From Tanypteryx hageni (Eukaryota; Arthropoda; Insecta; Odonata; Petaluridae), in contig CM054113.1 of NCBI GenBank assembly GCA_028673005.1, positions 42,226,117-42,290,116 on the forward strand: a stretch of 64,000 bases of DNA. Direction: 5' to 3'. Below the pieces are notes generated by a model, which saw nothing but the letters and a program-made list of their open reading frames with translations, made no database searches and was not told where the DNA came from. Shown piece after piece: positions 11,766 through 32,885 of the stretch. The position numbers were made by a program, and so were the translations under genes. The stretch's first letter is position 1, and every line of letters starts with the position of its first letter.

Positions 11766-12018
11766 GAATAACCGGGGAGGGAGGAGGGAAACCCGGTGCC
11801 GGCATTTGCCTGCTCATACGAAGAACACCAGGGGGGCCAACGGCTTAACGTCCCTTCCGAAGGACGGAACAGCTGAATTTGCGCGGTCTCCTCAAACCAC
11901 ACAAACAGGGGGCCGGGCGACCTTGGAAAAATCCTACTTTCGCAGGATTCGTGCCCGCTGCTTTTTCAAGCAGCAGGCGAGTAGCAGCCAGCGTCCTAAC
12001 CACTAAACCATCGGCACC
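11766..12018 (-). repeat. tRNA-derived SINE-like unit
   Basis: Read on the minus strand, the unit starts with a tRNA-like head (12018-11931) holding an A-box TGGTTTAGTGG (12010-12000) and a B-box-like GGCACGAATCC (11955-11945) at tRNA-like spacing. The body that follows contains the plus-strand motif GGCTTAACGTCCCTTCCGAA and GGTCTCCTCAAACCAC. The body recurs at 19498-19660, which supports a dispersed retroposed family. RNA polymerase III transcription is inferred from the boxes only. Confidence 0.6.
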
Positions 12019-12029
12019 CCCCCTCTCTC

Positions 12030-12345
12030 TATTTCGCGTGATATTTTCCGTATATACTCCCGCGTCGTACGAAGGGTGCGCGGGAGTCGTGGGGGCCGAT
12101 GCAGAGGCGGGAGGCGCTCGGGAAGCGAGGGCCTGCGCCTCCAAGGTGTTCTGGAGACCATTCATCATCTCGGCAAAGCCCGAGAACTTATCGATGGATG
12201 CCGCCATGGTTGTTATGGCCCGCATCATCGTATTCATTTCGGCCCTCCGAAGGCGCAGGAGTAGCGGGGCGCGAGGCGGCACGAAAGCAGGGGGAGAGAG
12301 GAGGAGGTCGGTGAGCCAGGCAGGAGAGGGACGCGGGAAAATTCC
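12030..12345. other. GC-rich island with overlapping open frames
   Basis: About 300 bp of strikingly GC-rich sequence in AT-rich surroundings. The minus strand is open from 12282 down into the SINE-like unit; its first part reads MPPRAPLLLRLRRAEMNTMM..., with a helix-like stretch IDKFSGFAEMMNGLQNTL and an Ala/Pro/Ser-rich tail. I do not recognise the protein. It could be a fragment of a gag-like or LINE ORF1 protein from a GC-rich element. Confidence 0.35.
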
Positions 12346-12560
12346 ACGACTCCTATTGTCAAAAACGTTATAGCCGAGGAAAATTAATGTTAGGGAATGC
12401 CGAAGAAATCCGTTATAGCCGATGATCCGTTATAGGGAAAACCGATATAACCGAGGTTGTTACAATGGTATAGCCTAGTTAAATGGTCGGGGAATGAAAA
12501 AAAATCCGTTATATCCAAAGATCCGTTATAACCGAGGCCAGTATAACCGAAGCTGAGTGT
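12346..12560. mobile_element. Tigger/pogo-like terminus with repeated CCGTTATA...CCGA motifs
   Basis: Multiple copies of TCCGTTATA followed by GCCGA or ACCGAGG occur at about 12350-12550, ending in CCAGTATAACCGAAGCTGAG. This resembles the repeated termini of Tigger/pogo-family elements. No opposite end was found. Confidence 0.45.
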
Positions 12561-13845
12561 AATCAATTGCTGGAAATTGGTTATCGGCCTCAGACCTCCC
12601 CAAATAAATTTCTGGTTATGTGCATGGTCATTGGTTTATGAACAGGGGATAGTTATTCCCCTAACCCAATTTTTTCCCATAAGTTTTTAGTATCTATATT
12701 CATGGTTTTTATTTTCGTGACGTTTTTCAGGAACATTACGTCCATGAATATGGAGGGATTACTGTGCATTAGAGGTCTGCATGGGCCGGGCCTAGGCCCA
12801 CAGGCTAAGCTCGGCCTGACCACGGGCCAGGTAATGCTGGTAAGCTAATGGGCTCAGGCCTAGCCTGGGAAGGAAAAATTCTCCATTTTCCGGCCAGTTC
12901 GGTAGTTAGGTGAATCAGTAGAATAGCAGCTTCTAAAATATCCTTATAGAGCGCTGAGATGGCTGAGACTAAGCAAGAAGCCCTCCAAAAGATATAGAAT
13001 GTTTGTTGGCCCAGAAAAGACTCTTTCTCTATCTTGAGGCAATACATTTTCTCATCTCTGCGCATTTTGAGAGCTAATTTGTTTGCTCTTAGGCTCTGTT
13101 TTCTTTTGCTTCAGCATTTCTTCAGAGCAATATATAGGGAGTATCAGAGGTCATTGTCTGCACGTATCTTATTTCAGTTTACAAAAGTCTCTCCCAAGAT
13201 ATTTATGAGGTTTGCTCTCAATGGAAAATGTGTTAGGTCCGCTGGGAAATATTTTAACTAATTCTGCACTGTAAAATTAATAATGTGTATATATATCACG
13301 ATGGAGGAAAAGAAGAAAATGTCTGTCTCAACTGGGAATTGAATTTTTACTCAGCTAAAGTAAACCTTTTGTTCTCTTTGTTCCTTTGCCTTATTTTTTG
13401 TATGAACTTAATTGCTTTCTTTTTTCTTTTGTAATCTCTAAAGCCGCTTTTATTTAGCAGTATTTTATATCTGTGTCAAATCATTTTTTCATAAATTCCA
13501 CATAATTACTTCTCCTAAGTTTAATTTTTATATTTTTGAAATATCCTTTATGGCCTTTCTTCCTCCGTTTTGTTGGTAAGTTTCATTAACGTATGGTTTA
13601 ATATTAACAAACTTTTAATGCTTAAATGTTTCAAATTAAACAAAAAGACCCTGATTTTTGTTTTCATATTAGGCAGGCAATTGATATTCATTAATTGAAA
13701 CATGTCCTAATATTTTCATTATCCTCAATTTTGGATTTGAATGAATTAATACAAATTGATTTTTCGGATTTGAACATTTTTATATATCGTAAGCTAAGCT
13801 AATGAAAAAATGTATAATAAAGAGAATCGTTTATTATATATTTTT
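12561..13845. other. Intergenic DNA with a GGGCC-rich repeat end
   Basis: Near 12772-12860 the sequence GAGGTCTGCATGGGCCGGGC is followed by further GGGCC/GGCCC motifs, and similar motifs reappear at about 13858-13915 (CGGGCCGAATTC, TCGGGCCTCGGGC). Such GGGCC-rich ends occur on some hAT-type elements, so this may be a decayed 1.1-kb copy. No protein is recognised between them. Confidence 0.3.
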
Positions 13846-14470
13846 CTAAAAGTGCACGATCGGGCCGAATTCAGGTCCATTTAAAAAATTTCGGGCCTCG
13901 GGCTGGTCTTGGGAGCGTAAATTGTGGCCAAGATACTGCTTGATGTTGCCTTTGAGTAATGGGCAAGGGATACCATCCCATCCAAAGGAGTGTTTATGAA
14001 TAATTTTTCCAATAGCTGAAAGTATTTCTTGTTCATGTGCAAGATGGACCAAATAGTTTCAACATTTGCATGTCATGGTAGAAATATTGCCAGCATTGCA
14101 TGAGGACTTAGTTTTTAATAAGTTGTTGTTTTAAAAAATGTTCATTAAACTTATTGGCAATAGACAATGGATCCAACACTAACACATTGTTAACAATAAT
14201 TCAATCAATATTGGGCTGCTGGTCAGAGAGAGATGAGTTCTTTTATGACTTTCCATGCAGATTTAACTCGATCATTAAAATAATTAATAAGATTAATGTT
14301 ATAACTTCCTACTGTATCTGCATCTAATTAAGCGAAATATTTCTTATACTCAAGGTATTGCTTTTCATTAATACTATCATAAGTTGATTTAAATTTGTGG
14401 AACAATATTTTTAGCTCGATAGATTCAGAGATCTATCAGTAACCCAAAGATTATTTCTTCTCTGTACATA
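13846..14470 (-). pseudogene. Non-LTR retrotransposon fragment (between endonuclease and RT)
   Basis: Minus-strand translation, with stops and shifts, resembles the linker and start of reverse transcriptase in CR1/jockey-type LINEs: FKSTYDSINEKQYLEYKKYF near 14380, VKSAWKVIKELI near 14260, then EILSAIGKIIHKHS and GWDGIPCPLLK near 14010-13950. In the family this last block is the 'GxDGIPxxLLK' entry to the RT domain. It is truncated on both sides. It may belong to the same family as the endonuclease fragment at 47052-48290. Confidence 0.6.
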
Positions 14471-14776
14471 CCATGTTAACTTTTACCAGTTTTATTTGTG
14501 GCACAACAAAACGTAGGAACATATTTTCAGAAGAAATTTCAAAAAATTTTCACACATCACAATTACTTAAGTACATACAACCAAATCTACATTTTCTCCC
14601 TCAGTTTATCAGAATGATGAGAGGGAAGCAAGGAATTAAGCTGTACCTAACTGATCTCAGTAAGAGACTAGGCTCTCCCAAGATTATGGTGACCAGAATC
14701 GCGGATTTCCATAATTTGCCCCAGTTTTCAGTGCTACTTCACAGCACACCAAAAAAACTTTTGTGACACCATATTT

Positions 14777-15090
14777 TCTTTTTTAAAACATTTGTGCTAT
14801 CTGATTTGACTTTACTGCATTACAGTTATACTACCTTGGTAGTTTGTATTAAATGACACTTCTCAATATTAATTTCCTGAGCACTTTTGTAATAATACCA
14901 TGGATGCAATATTTGAATTTTTAACATTATTTTTTTATTTTTTAAAACATTTGTGCTATCTGATTTGACTTTACTGCATTAGTTATATCTTGGTAGGTTG
15001 TATTAAATGACACTTTTCAATGTTAATTTCCTGAACAATTCTGTAATAATACCATTGATGCAGTTTGAATTTTTAACATTATTGGCTACC
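14777..15090. repeat. Tandem direct duplication of a ~150-bp unit
   Basis: The stretch from about 14780 (AAAACATTTGTGCTATCTGA ... ATTTTTAACATTATT) is repeated from about 14940 to 15086 with a few substitutions and small deletions. There are two units and no coding content. Confidence 0.9.
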
Positions 15091-17365
15091 TTTAGAAGAA
15101 AATTATAACCAAACTTTGCTGAATTTGTTTATATAGCATGCAGATAATAAAAATACTAAAAAACACATATTGCCTCAATTATATCCCAGTTTTGCTTCCT
15201 CAGAAATTGCTCACTTCCAAGATAATATCTTTACTCACTAGCAAAGTTCCACTGTACATCCATTTTCCTTCCCAAATTTGGGGCCTGGTTTCTTCTATTG
15301 AGATCTCTTAACCCTATAACTACCAAGTGATTTTTTACTACAATGGACAACCAAGGACTCAGAGGCCCACCATCTAAACGATAATAAAAGGCCACAGTAA
15401 TGTTTTGAACCTCTTGTTATGCATTAAAAAATATCATAGTAATATAACTATACAATTTTAGTAATTCATTTGAAATTATATGTACATTATATACTATAAA
15501 GAATGAAATATTTACATTAGAATAATTTTTTTACATTTTTCCTCATTATGTTTTCAAGATCAGATTAATATTGCAGTGAGATTATATTTACAGAAATAAT
15601 AACAAAATGAATAGAAAAACGATTTAATGATCCATCTGACACAAGTCTAAACAACAGCATGCGTCACATTGTACTTTCCACACACGAGGGCTGCACTGAG
15701 CATATCACAGTGGATTTTACTTTGTCCACCCCTCCTTTTTGCTATCATAAAACAACAGCTAAACCATCTTGCTTATCCTAAGTAGTATTGCTTACAATTT
15801 TATCTATTATCTAACAATCATAGTGCTTGGAAAGACATCAGCAAAGCTAAACCAGATAAAATCTTATTTTTTTTACAGCCACCAAATCGTAAACAATATC
15901 ATATATATATTTTAGTTAGTTATCTTTATATTTCTTCATTCCTCTGGCTAATATCATTTTATTTGTTCTGGCCCACTTAACTCTTACTTCAGCAATGTTC
16001 ATTTTTAAAGGGCATAGGTACTACAAATGCTTTTTTACGTCATCTATTGAAAAATTGCTCAATTTTTTGTTTGTAGAATTGCGTAATATTTTATATGGAA
16101 TTTATTCCATGACTATTTTATAATAATCAAATGGTAAATCTCAAACCCAAAAAAATCTATAATTGGTGGCTGGGCATTCTAATTGACAGCTCAAAACTGA
16201 ACTAAGAAAATTCCTGAAATAATGGGCAAATACCTATATCAATTTTATACTTTTTGTTAGTTTGTAAACTACACAAAATGTATGACACTTTTGCACAATT
16301 AGGTGAAATTCCAAAGGATGTTACAATTTATTTTGTTAGTCTTTATTTTTGTCTGGTTAAATAATTTAAATTACTATCTCTACATCTCAAACAGTAACTC
16401 ATGGCAATTTCTTTGCTGTTTAATACATTATGCATTAGAATTTAGTCACTTGCCATCCATAATTTCACAATCACTTGAAGCCAATAGCTTAATGATTAGA
16501 TACAGATATTCTACATTTTATTTATAGATACCAAAAATTTCTCATTTGAACGGATGAAGGCATTAAAAGCTGATTAAAAAACTAAGTCATATTATTCCTT
16601 GAATTTAACTCCATTTCAAACTCCCAGTCTCAATCTTCTTAATTAAATAACCAATAAAAACAATCAGAGAAAAACTTTTACTTCATTGGTCAATGATCCC
16701 CAAGGGACATTTTATGGACTATACATAATTTGTTAGTTACAAACATGCTGCCAGAGAGAGAGACAGGTGATAAAACACCTTATAAAATGGCATTCCTTTA
16801 GAGATATAAGCTGTATATTAAATATGTGCCATGTTTTTATTCAATGATTAGCAATATATGCTATACATCATACATCATCTTCAAATATTGAGACTCATTC
16901 TTTTCTACTCAGATTGAAATAAAAAAATATAAATAAGGTAAAGCAAATAAAATACATATCAGTTTAACAATGTTTAATGTACAGGCTATATTGCAACATA
17001 TAACAAATCTACATAGTATAAATAATGGTCTATGTTTGTAAATTCCAGTTAACATAGAGATTTCGATCCTCTAAATGTAACGCCAACCATCACTAGGCCT
17101 GACAGAGTATTTTCAAAATGACAAAGATGATTGATTTAAAAGAATATTGCTCAATGATAGAAAAACTGGAACTCCAAAATAAGACTTCAAATCAACAAAG
17201 AGCAGATATCATTAAAGAAAGATTGGAATTACATAGCAACTCAAATGCACATGAACCTGATGCTTTATTTCATATATTGATACTACATCACAATATGTCT
17301 AATCATTATGATTAAGAATGGATTAAATGATTGCAATGATCTGTTCTTTCCTAAAGCTAATGTTG

Positions 17366-17453
<88 letters not shown>

Positions 17454-17655
17454 CACATGGAAAATATCTCGGCCCAACTTTTCATACATTTGCTTGTAAA
17501 TGGGCCATTACATTACATTTCATTTTCCATCAAGCATGCAATTTTACATGCTAAAATCACCATGTAGAGGGAAGGTAACAGTCACTGGATATCCAACACT
17601 GGAATGATTCTCTATTCACAAATAAAAATTTGTTTCCACCATTTTACACAATTGT
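15091..17655 (-). other. Region downstream of AP2M1, possible long 3' UTR
   Basis: No gene is recognised. This is the 3' side of the minus-strand AP-2 mu gene, whose stop codon is at 17658-17656, so part of it should be 3' untranslated sequence. Several TTTATT motifs (AATAAA on the minus strand) exist, but I cannot choose the real polyadenylation site. It contains the (TA)n tract at 17369-17452. Confidence 0.4.
17369..17452. repeat. (TA)n microsatellite
   Basis: About 42 TA repeats, roughly 200-290 bp beyond the AP-2 mu stop codon and so possibly inside its 3' UTR. The Tyr-Ile-Tyr-Ile open frames across it are artefacts. Confidence 0.98.
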
Positions 17656-27123
<9,468 letters not shown>

Positions 27124-27929
27124 TGTCGGCTACTGAATTATATTAATACAAAATTATGCTGAAAAGAAGAAATTAATTAATTCTAGATAAAGGGTAGCGG
27201 CTGGATCATATAAGACCATTACAATAACTGCATTAATATACGAATAATTCTTTCTTCTACACAGTCTTTTGACAGGAAAAACCTTCAAAGATAACTACCT
27301 ACCTCTAAATTCATGTACAATTGCTCCTATGAATTAATATGGGCTAATATATCGGTCTCTACAGGAGCACCTCCCACAACATGGCTACTATCGCTGTAGA
27401 CGCTACTTCCTCTTCCGTTGCAGTCAAACTATTATCTAACAAGATTTATATAGGCATTAATAGAGAAAAACAAAAGATTACGTGGTTGTAATAAAAATTA
27501 TGTATTATTAAAAATCTTCTCGGTAAGCATCATCTGTAATTGTTATTTAGTTAAATTCTGGACAAGAAATAATCTGATGCAAAAAACATGACACACGTTT
27601 AACCGATTATAGCTTCACCAGCTTAACTTTCCCAAAATTTTTCTTAAATATTAATTTAATTAATTTTATTACAGAATTTAATTATGCGTATATAATTTTA
27701 TATTTACAGAAAATTAAAAAAATACTGTCGCTCAGCGTTCTACACATTTGACTTGATTGCTACCTTGCATTTGTATTAGGTACCATCAAGAGTTGCATGA
27801 AGTCGGAATTTGCATATTACATTGGATTGAGCATTTGTTGAGTGGTTAATTGACCAGTGACATAACACGAGTTGTTTTAAACGTTTTCGTCCTTAGGCTA
27901 TAAAACCAATGGTTTAAAATTTAGTGAGA
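27124..27929. promoter_or_regulatory. Divergent promoter region between AP2M1 and PEX14
   Basis: 806 bp separate the start codons of two genes that run apart, so both promoters should lie here. On the AP-2 mu side, TTCAG just before ATG looks like an acceptor, and GAG|GTAGGTAG near 27300 could be the matching donor, giving a non-coding first exon near 27300-27420. That exon region contains CGGAAGAGGAAGT, an ETS-like motif often found in housekeeping promoters. Transcription starts are inferred, not seen. Confidence 0.55.
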
Positions 27930-29305
27930 ATGGGAGACAACTCGAAGCCAAGAGAACACTTTGTATGGTTATATAAAAGTTTAATTGACATTATTTGTAT
28001 TTTATGTATTAGTTGTATCGAAAATAAAAATCTGGATTATTTTATTATAGATAAATACAGCTGTCACCTTCCTTCAAAATCCTAAAGTGCAGCAGAGCCC
28101 CAAAGAGCATCAACAGGCATTTTTAAGGAAAAAAGGTTTATCTGAGGAGGAAATTGTTATAGCCTTTGAGAAATATCGAGCTTTATCACAGAAAAATGAG
28201 TCGGTAGGTTAATGTAATAGTTTGATTCAACTAATTATAACCAATCACTTCAACTCATAGTTTCATGTCTGCAATGTTAATAACTCTTGAAGGTTCCTCC
28301 ACCATCGACTATCGTACCAATTCACAGCCATTTAGTTCCGCCGGTACCGTCGGCTTGGACTAAAGCATGGGATTATTTCAATGCGATTATGTTCTTTGCC
28401 GGTGTATCATACAGCTTATACTATTTATATAAGGTATTCAAGTTATTTTCATTCCTGATTTTAATTTTACAGTTATTCAATTGATTAACTAATTCAGTTA
28501 CGCCGTTTTCACGTCATTGATAAATTAATAAACGGTTATTTTGTTCCAAAGAAATTTTTGGCTCCATTACTATTTGGAAGACGAGATAAAAAGAAGCCTT
28601 CAGTCGAAGATTCTGTAAAACTTATACACGAATCGCTAAACAAGTCTGTAATTGAAATGAAAGAAAGTCTTCGCGAAGTAAGGGAGACCCTTGACGCTCA
28701 ACAACAAGAATTGATTCGTGTGACATTGCTCCGCAATGAAAGTGCAGAACTAAATGGTGGAAATGGAGATGCTTCAACAAAGAGGACTCTTCAAGACATG
28801 AAAGCAGAGATAACATCAATTAAAGGCCTACTTTTGAACAGGTTAGCTGTTGTAACAAATTATTTTAAATTATCATATCACTTTCCATCTTTAATGGGAA
28901 CCTCCTTCATAAGATTAATTAATTACAAAAATAACAAACTATATTTGTATTGTTGTATTTAATGTGGAGGAGGTCAATATCTCTTTAGAAAGATATGTTT
29001 TTGGGTAATATTTTCATCACAGGACCTGTATTTCATTTAGTTTATTTTATTGATTCATCAGGCGCCAGTTTCCTAGCACACCAAACCCAAGTCCATCTAT
29101 CCCAGCTTGGCAGCTTGCTCAAGATAATGGAAATTCTGGTACCAGAGGTGAAAGTGCCGAGTCTTCAAGTCCAACTTCTGATTATTATAAAGTACGTGAT
29201 CTAGAAGACCTGTGTGTTAGTGGTTCCAGTGAAACAGTTATGATTAACAAGAGTGAAGTGACAGGGGAAGGAAGTGATAGTAGCTTAGAGATGGTAAGGG
29301 AGTAA
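27930..29305 (+). CDS. PEX14: Peroxisomal membrane docking protein PEX14, 5 exons
   Basis: Peroxisomal membrane protein that docks cargo-loaded PEX5 for matrix protein import. Exons: 27930-27962, 28051-28203, 28293-28433, 28552-28841 and 29062-29305. GT-AG junctions and phases fit, giving 286 aa. Residues about 8-56 form the conserved N-domain that binds PEX5/PEX19 (INTAVTFLQNPKVQQSP, AFLRKKGLSEEEI). A Pro-rich link follows, then a hydrophobic segment at about 90-108 (YFNAIMFFAGVSYSLYYLY), a basic patch (RRDKKKP), a coiled coil at about 125-205 ending MKAEITSIKGLLLNR, and RQFPSTPNPSPSIPAWQ, as in vertebrate PEX14. The stop TAA (29303) follows ATG GTAAGG, a possible donor, so an extra 3' exon cannot be excluded. 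It is divergent from AP2M1. Two N-truncated relatives lie downstream. Confidence 0.93.
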
Positions 29306-31474
29306 TTGTTGCTATTATCCATCAAATAATGAAGAAAATGATATTTCTTAGTGTTAATTAATTGGTTATAATGTTGTAAAAGGCTCATAACTGTATATAA
29401 GTTTTCAATATGGAGGAAAGGCTTAACTTGCTGTTTTTGTTATTTTTTATAAATCGTGGCATTTTTTACTGTATATGAGATGTGATTGACTGTGCTTCAT
29501 GATAAGTGATTTTATAAGTTGAAACTGTTATTCATATGACTATCAATTTAACTCTGTTGGGAAAAATTATAATGTTTTAAAAATGTCTTTGAAAGCATTT
29601 ATTTTCTGGATTGTCACAAAAAATGATGCCTCACTCAAGCAAGTTCCTGCACCATGTCCAATGCCTCATGTTACTGATGTCAGATGTAAGTATCAGATTT
29701 TGCCAGACTCTCAACTAATTCTTGCTCTTAATTGAGAATAATTTTAATGCAGTTTGGAAAATTAACTTTGATCATATACTCATATATGCTGCATTCATAT
29801 TAGAAACTAATTTTGAAATTTATTTGAAACATTCTACATTGGAATCCTTGTACCTGTTATACAAAAATGATTGTGCCAAGATTACATGCTTTAAGAATAA
29901 GAATTCTTGTAGAATTATATATGGATATGAGGCAGGTGGGGGCGATCACCCCAATCACACCCCTTCATCTTGAATCTGCCACTGCCAAGCATCATTTATC
30001 CTGATAATCTCGGACCTTGTCAGAATCTTTCTATCTATTGGCATATGTACCTAATCTGTGTTGCGTAATCATGAAATTTTACCTGAAATGGATTTAAGTA
30101 TTCATCTAGTATAGGACAATTGAAACATCTAAGGGTAAGCAATTGCACCCTCTCCCCTCCCCATTGGATCCGCCACAGCTATGGGATGAATTACCTCTTA
30201 CATTAGCATTTGAGAATCAAATGCAGACCATGATTAATGAATGAGACTAATTTGATGTAGAACCTCGTTCAGTTCAGGGAAGGTTTATGAAAAAACCATT
30301 CCAGCTTAAGATGTTGAATGCCATGTCATAGAACTTGATCATTGTAGCAAATACTTTTTTACATTTTTTCCTTATTTACATAAATAATAATGTATTCCAT
30401 CAAATAGTGATGTAGGCATACTTTGATCTGAATTTTAGAGAAATTTTCCTTGTAGATGATGAATGGAAAATTTTATAATTGCTAGAAGTTATACTCTGCA
30501 TTATGCTCATATCTGACCTGATTGGGGATGTTCAGATAGGTCTAATAGTAGGTGAGCCTCAGTAAAAAAACCCAAAAATTTAAAATCCTCAAAAATGAAT
30601 GCTACTAACAGTAATTCTACCTACCGGTAGGTTTTTGGCACCTTCAATCCATTGTACTATCCAAAGCATTTCTCTTCAAGTTTTCTTACCTAACACCTTT
30701 TAATGCATCTTATGTACCTTTCCTTGGTTCCAGGATGATAAGGCCACAACCAATATGTCCACTGCCCAATGAACCATTTTTTTATGTCCACATAACGTCC
30801 ACTGGATTTAAGTCCACTTAATAATTTTTCCACATTACTGTATGTCCGGTATGAAGAATTTTGCTAAATTTTACAATTTATGAATTACATATTTTAAGTA
30901 CAATATAATGTACATTCAGGGCCAGCGCAAGGCAGTTTGGTGCCTTAGGCAAACCTTTTTTTTGGAGCCCCATTCCAGTCTGAATGATACTAAAAATCTA
31001 ATAGATGAAAATTACTTTTAATAGTTATTAGACAATAATATCCATAAACACCGGCATTTCTTAAACACCTTTGTTTTGTAAAGTACTATATCTTACTTTC
31101 TCAATCAAGATCAGCAGTAAAATCGGGACTAATTTTATAAAATGAAAAGTAGTTAGTCTCTTCACTTCTAGTAAAGATAATTTTGCTTTTAAAAATTGTT
31201 TTCATAAATCTCTGAGAATTCACCCGAAAGCGACGAAGCTCTGATAAGATTTAAGCCCTTATCCACTTAGTCGAACCTGGAAAAAGTGTGCACCACAGCT
31301 ACAAAGTGTTCTTTTAATATTGTTTTGGATCTTACCTTCCTTTTTTGTACATATAAAGGGGTGCTTTTGATTCAAATTAATTAAATGTGTAAATCCGAAA
31401 TCATATATTTAAAAAGAGAGGAAAATGAAGAACAAACAATATAAAGAGCAATCAAAAATGAATGTACAGTAAAA
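29306..31474. other. Duplicated PEX14 3' flank (copy A), then repeat debris
   Basis: 29306-30500 is shared with the flanks of PEX14-like copies B (38540-39000, 40896-41160) and C (57340-58510). At about 30505 it switches to sequence that in copy C lies at 60965-61130. Repeat-like ends occur at 29940-29985 (GGGGGCGATCACCCC...GAATCTGCCACTG), 30140-30180 and 30920 (GGGCCAGCGCAAGGCA). A 5'-truncated ORF of 83 codons at 29722 is open in both A and C but resembles nothing known. Confidence 0.6.
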
Positions 31475-32275
31475 TTCCTTTTATTTGGCATCTTAAGGAC
31501 TACCGATATGCTGGATTAAATGATATGCCGGTTGCAGGACTGCGCTTAGAATGTCATTTTCCAAACTATAAGATGCACCAAGATTTAAAAATAAATATTT
31601 TAGTACAGTAACAGTCCTCATTTCCAAGTTACATTTAATGTGGCCTGCTACCAAGTTCGGCTGGCCCTTTGTACAGTATAATGTAAGTACCAAGGTTTCA
31701 TCTAGTATTTGTCCTTTTTTTGGAATCTTAGTTGTTGTTGTTGCTATAATTTCATTTATTTCATTTGTCACAACATTTAAAAAAAATATTAGGTGCAAGT
31801 CATATGTTTTAGGTTTTCTATTTAAATTTGTAATGGCCCCAGCTACAGTAATATTGAAGAAAGGAAAGAAACTGCTTGTGAACATCAACTCTTGCTACCT
31901 CTAACATTCTAATAGCAGAAATGGGTCAAAATAATACTGGAGGTGTGAAAAACATGGCATATGTAATGTGTGATTAGCAACAAAGGCTTACATTTACAAA
32001 TGCATTATTATCTACAGAGAAGGGGAACATCTTCATCATCTTGTATGTGCAATCCTCTTAAAATATGGTTTTGTGAGCATATCCATAAATTTCTAATTAG
32101 AGGACATAATACCATTAGAGATAAATATGTGGACAAAATCTTTTGGACATCATTGTACTGGACAGGCAGTGATGTGGACATAAAATTAAGTGAACATAAA
32201 TCTAGTGGACATTATGACTGTGGACACAAAATAATGGACCATAGAGCAATGAACATATCATCTCTTCTTATCTCT
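30745..32275. repeat. Inverted pair of GTCCAC-motif arrays
   Basis: At 30745-30860 short repeats of TGTCCAC/GTCCACTGGATTTAAGTC occur about every 20-30 bp. At 32100-32275 the reverse complement (GTGGACAT..., CATAAATCTAGTGGACATTA) occurs in the same order when read inward. The two arrays could be the long termini of an unclassified element of about 1.5 kb. The right array is also present in copy B (41826-42000). Confidence 0.55.
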
Positions 32276-32885
32276 TGAACTCTTTCCTAATATTCTTCCT
32301 TCTATGACTACTTTCATTAAACCATTTCCTTTCAAATTTTGCCTCTCCCATTTCTTCTGTCTATTCCTTACTACTCTAATTACTGTTTCCTCTTCCTCGG
32401 GTATATTAAGAAATTCCTTGTTCTTTTTCCTCTCTATCCAAGTAATTTTTTCTAGTCTATGCCATACCCACATCTCAAATGCCTCTATCAGCTCACGTCT
32501 TTTCTCATTGACCCTGTCTCACACACACAGAATGCTACAATCCATATCAGGGTTTCACTAACCACTTTTAAATATCATATTCAGACTGCCAATCAACAAC
32601 TCTTGTCATCTCATAAATGCCTTTGTGGACCTTGCTATCCAAGTCCAGATCTCTTTTGTACTTCTTCCCTCCTGTGACAGAATAATACCTAAATCAGATT
32701 TCTGATTAAATGCTGATCTGTCCAATCTACCCCTATTTTCCTCAACTTCTCCATAAGCTTCAGCCATAAAACTCTTTCAAAGGCCTTTTTGAAATCTACA
32801 AATCACATGAATACATTTTGGTTGTATTTAATGTTTCTTTCTACCAATGCCCTCATCACCATTATGGCATCCTTAGTGCCATGAC
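31475..32885. repeat. 1.4-kb block nearly identical to 41201-42611
   Basis: Starts at ACAGTAAAATTCCTTTTATT in both places and runs to CCTTTCCGAAACCGAAG. The predicted translations of every open frame in the two copies match except one residue, so the DNA differs at very few positions. Copy C has a shorter, diverged version at 58545-58720. The left edge resembles a Tigger-type terminus; the right part runs into antisense LINE sequence. Confidence 0.9.

Noticed and set aside
11931..12018. Functional tRNA gene on the minus strand
   Set aside because: A- and B-box-like motifs are present but arms do not fold into a standard cloverleaf; it fits a SINE head better.
17283..17554. Open frames of alternating Tyr-Ile across 17369-17452
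   Set aside because: Pure translation of the (TA)n tract; three frames are open only because TATA repeats contain no in-frame stop.
29722..29973. 83-codon ORF shared by copies A and C
   Set aside because: It is in duplicated PEX14 flank, starts with TTG, is disrupted in copy B, and has no recognisable similarity.
31493..32473. ORFs repeated in both near-identical blocks (for example 131 aa on the minus strand)
   Set aside because: Conservation reflects near-identity of the DNA, not selection; no protein similarity, and the diverged copy C does not keep the frames.
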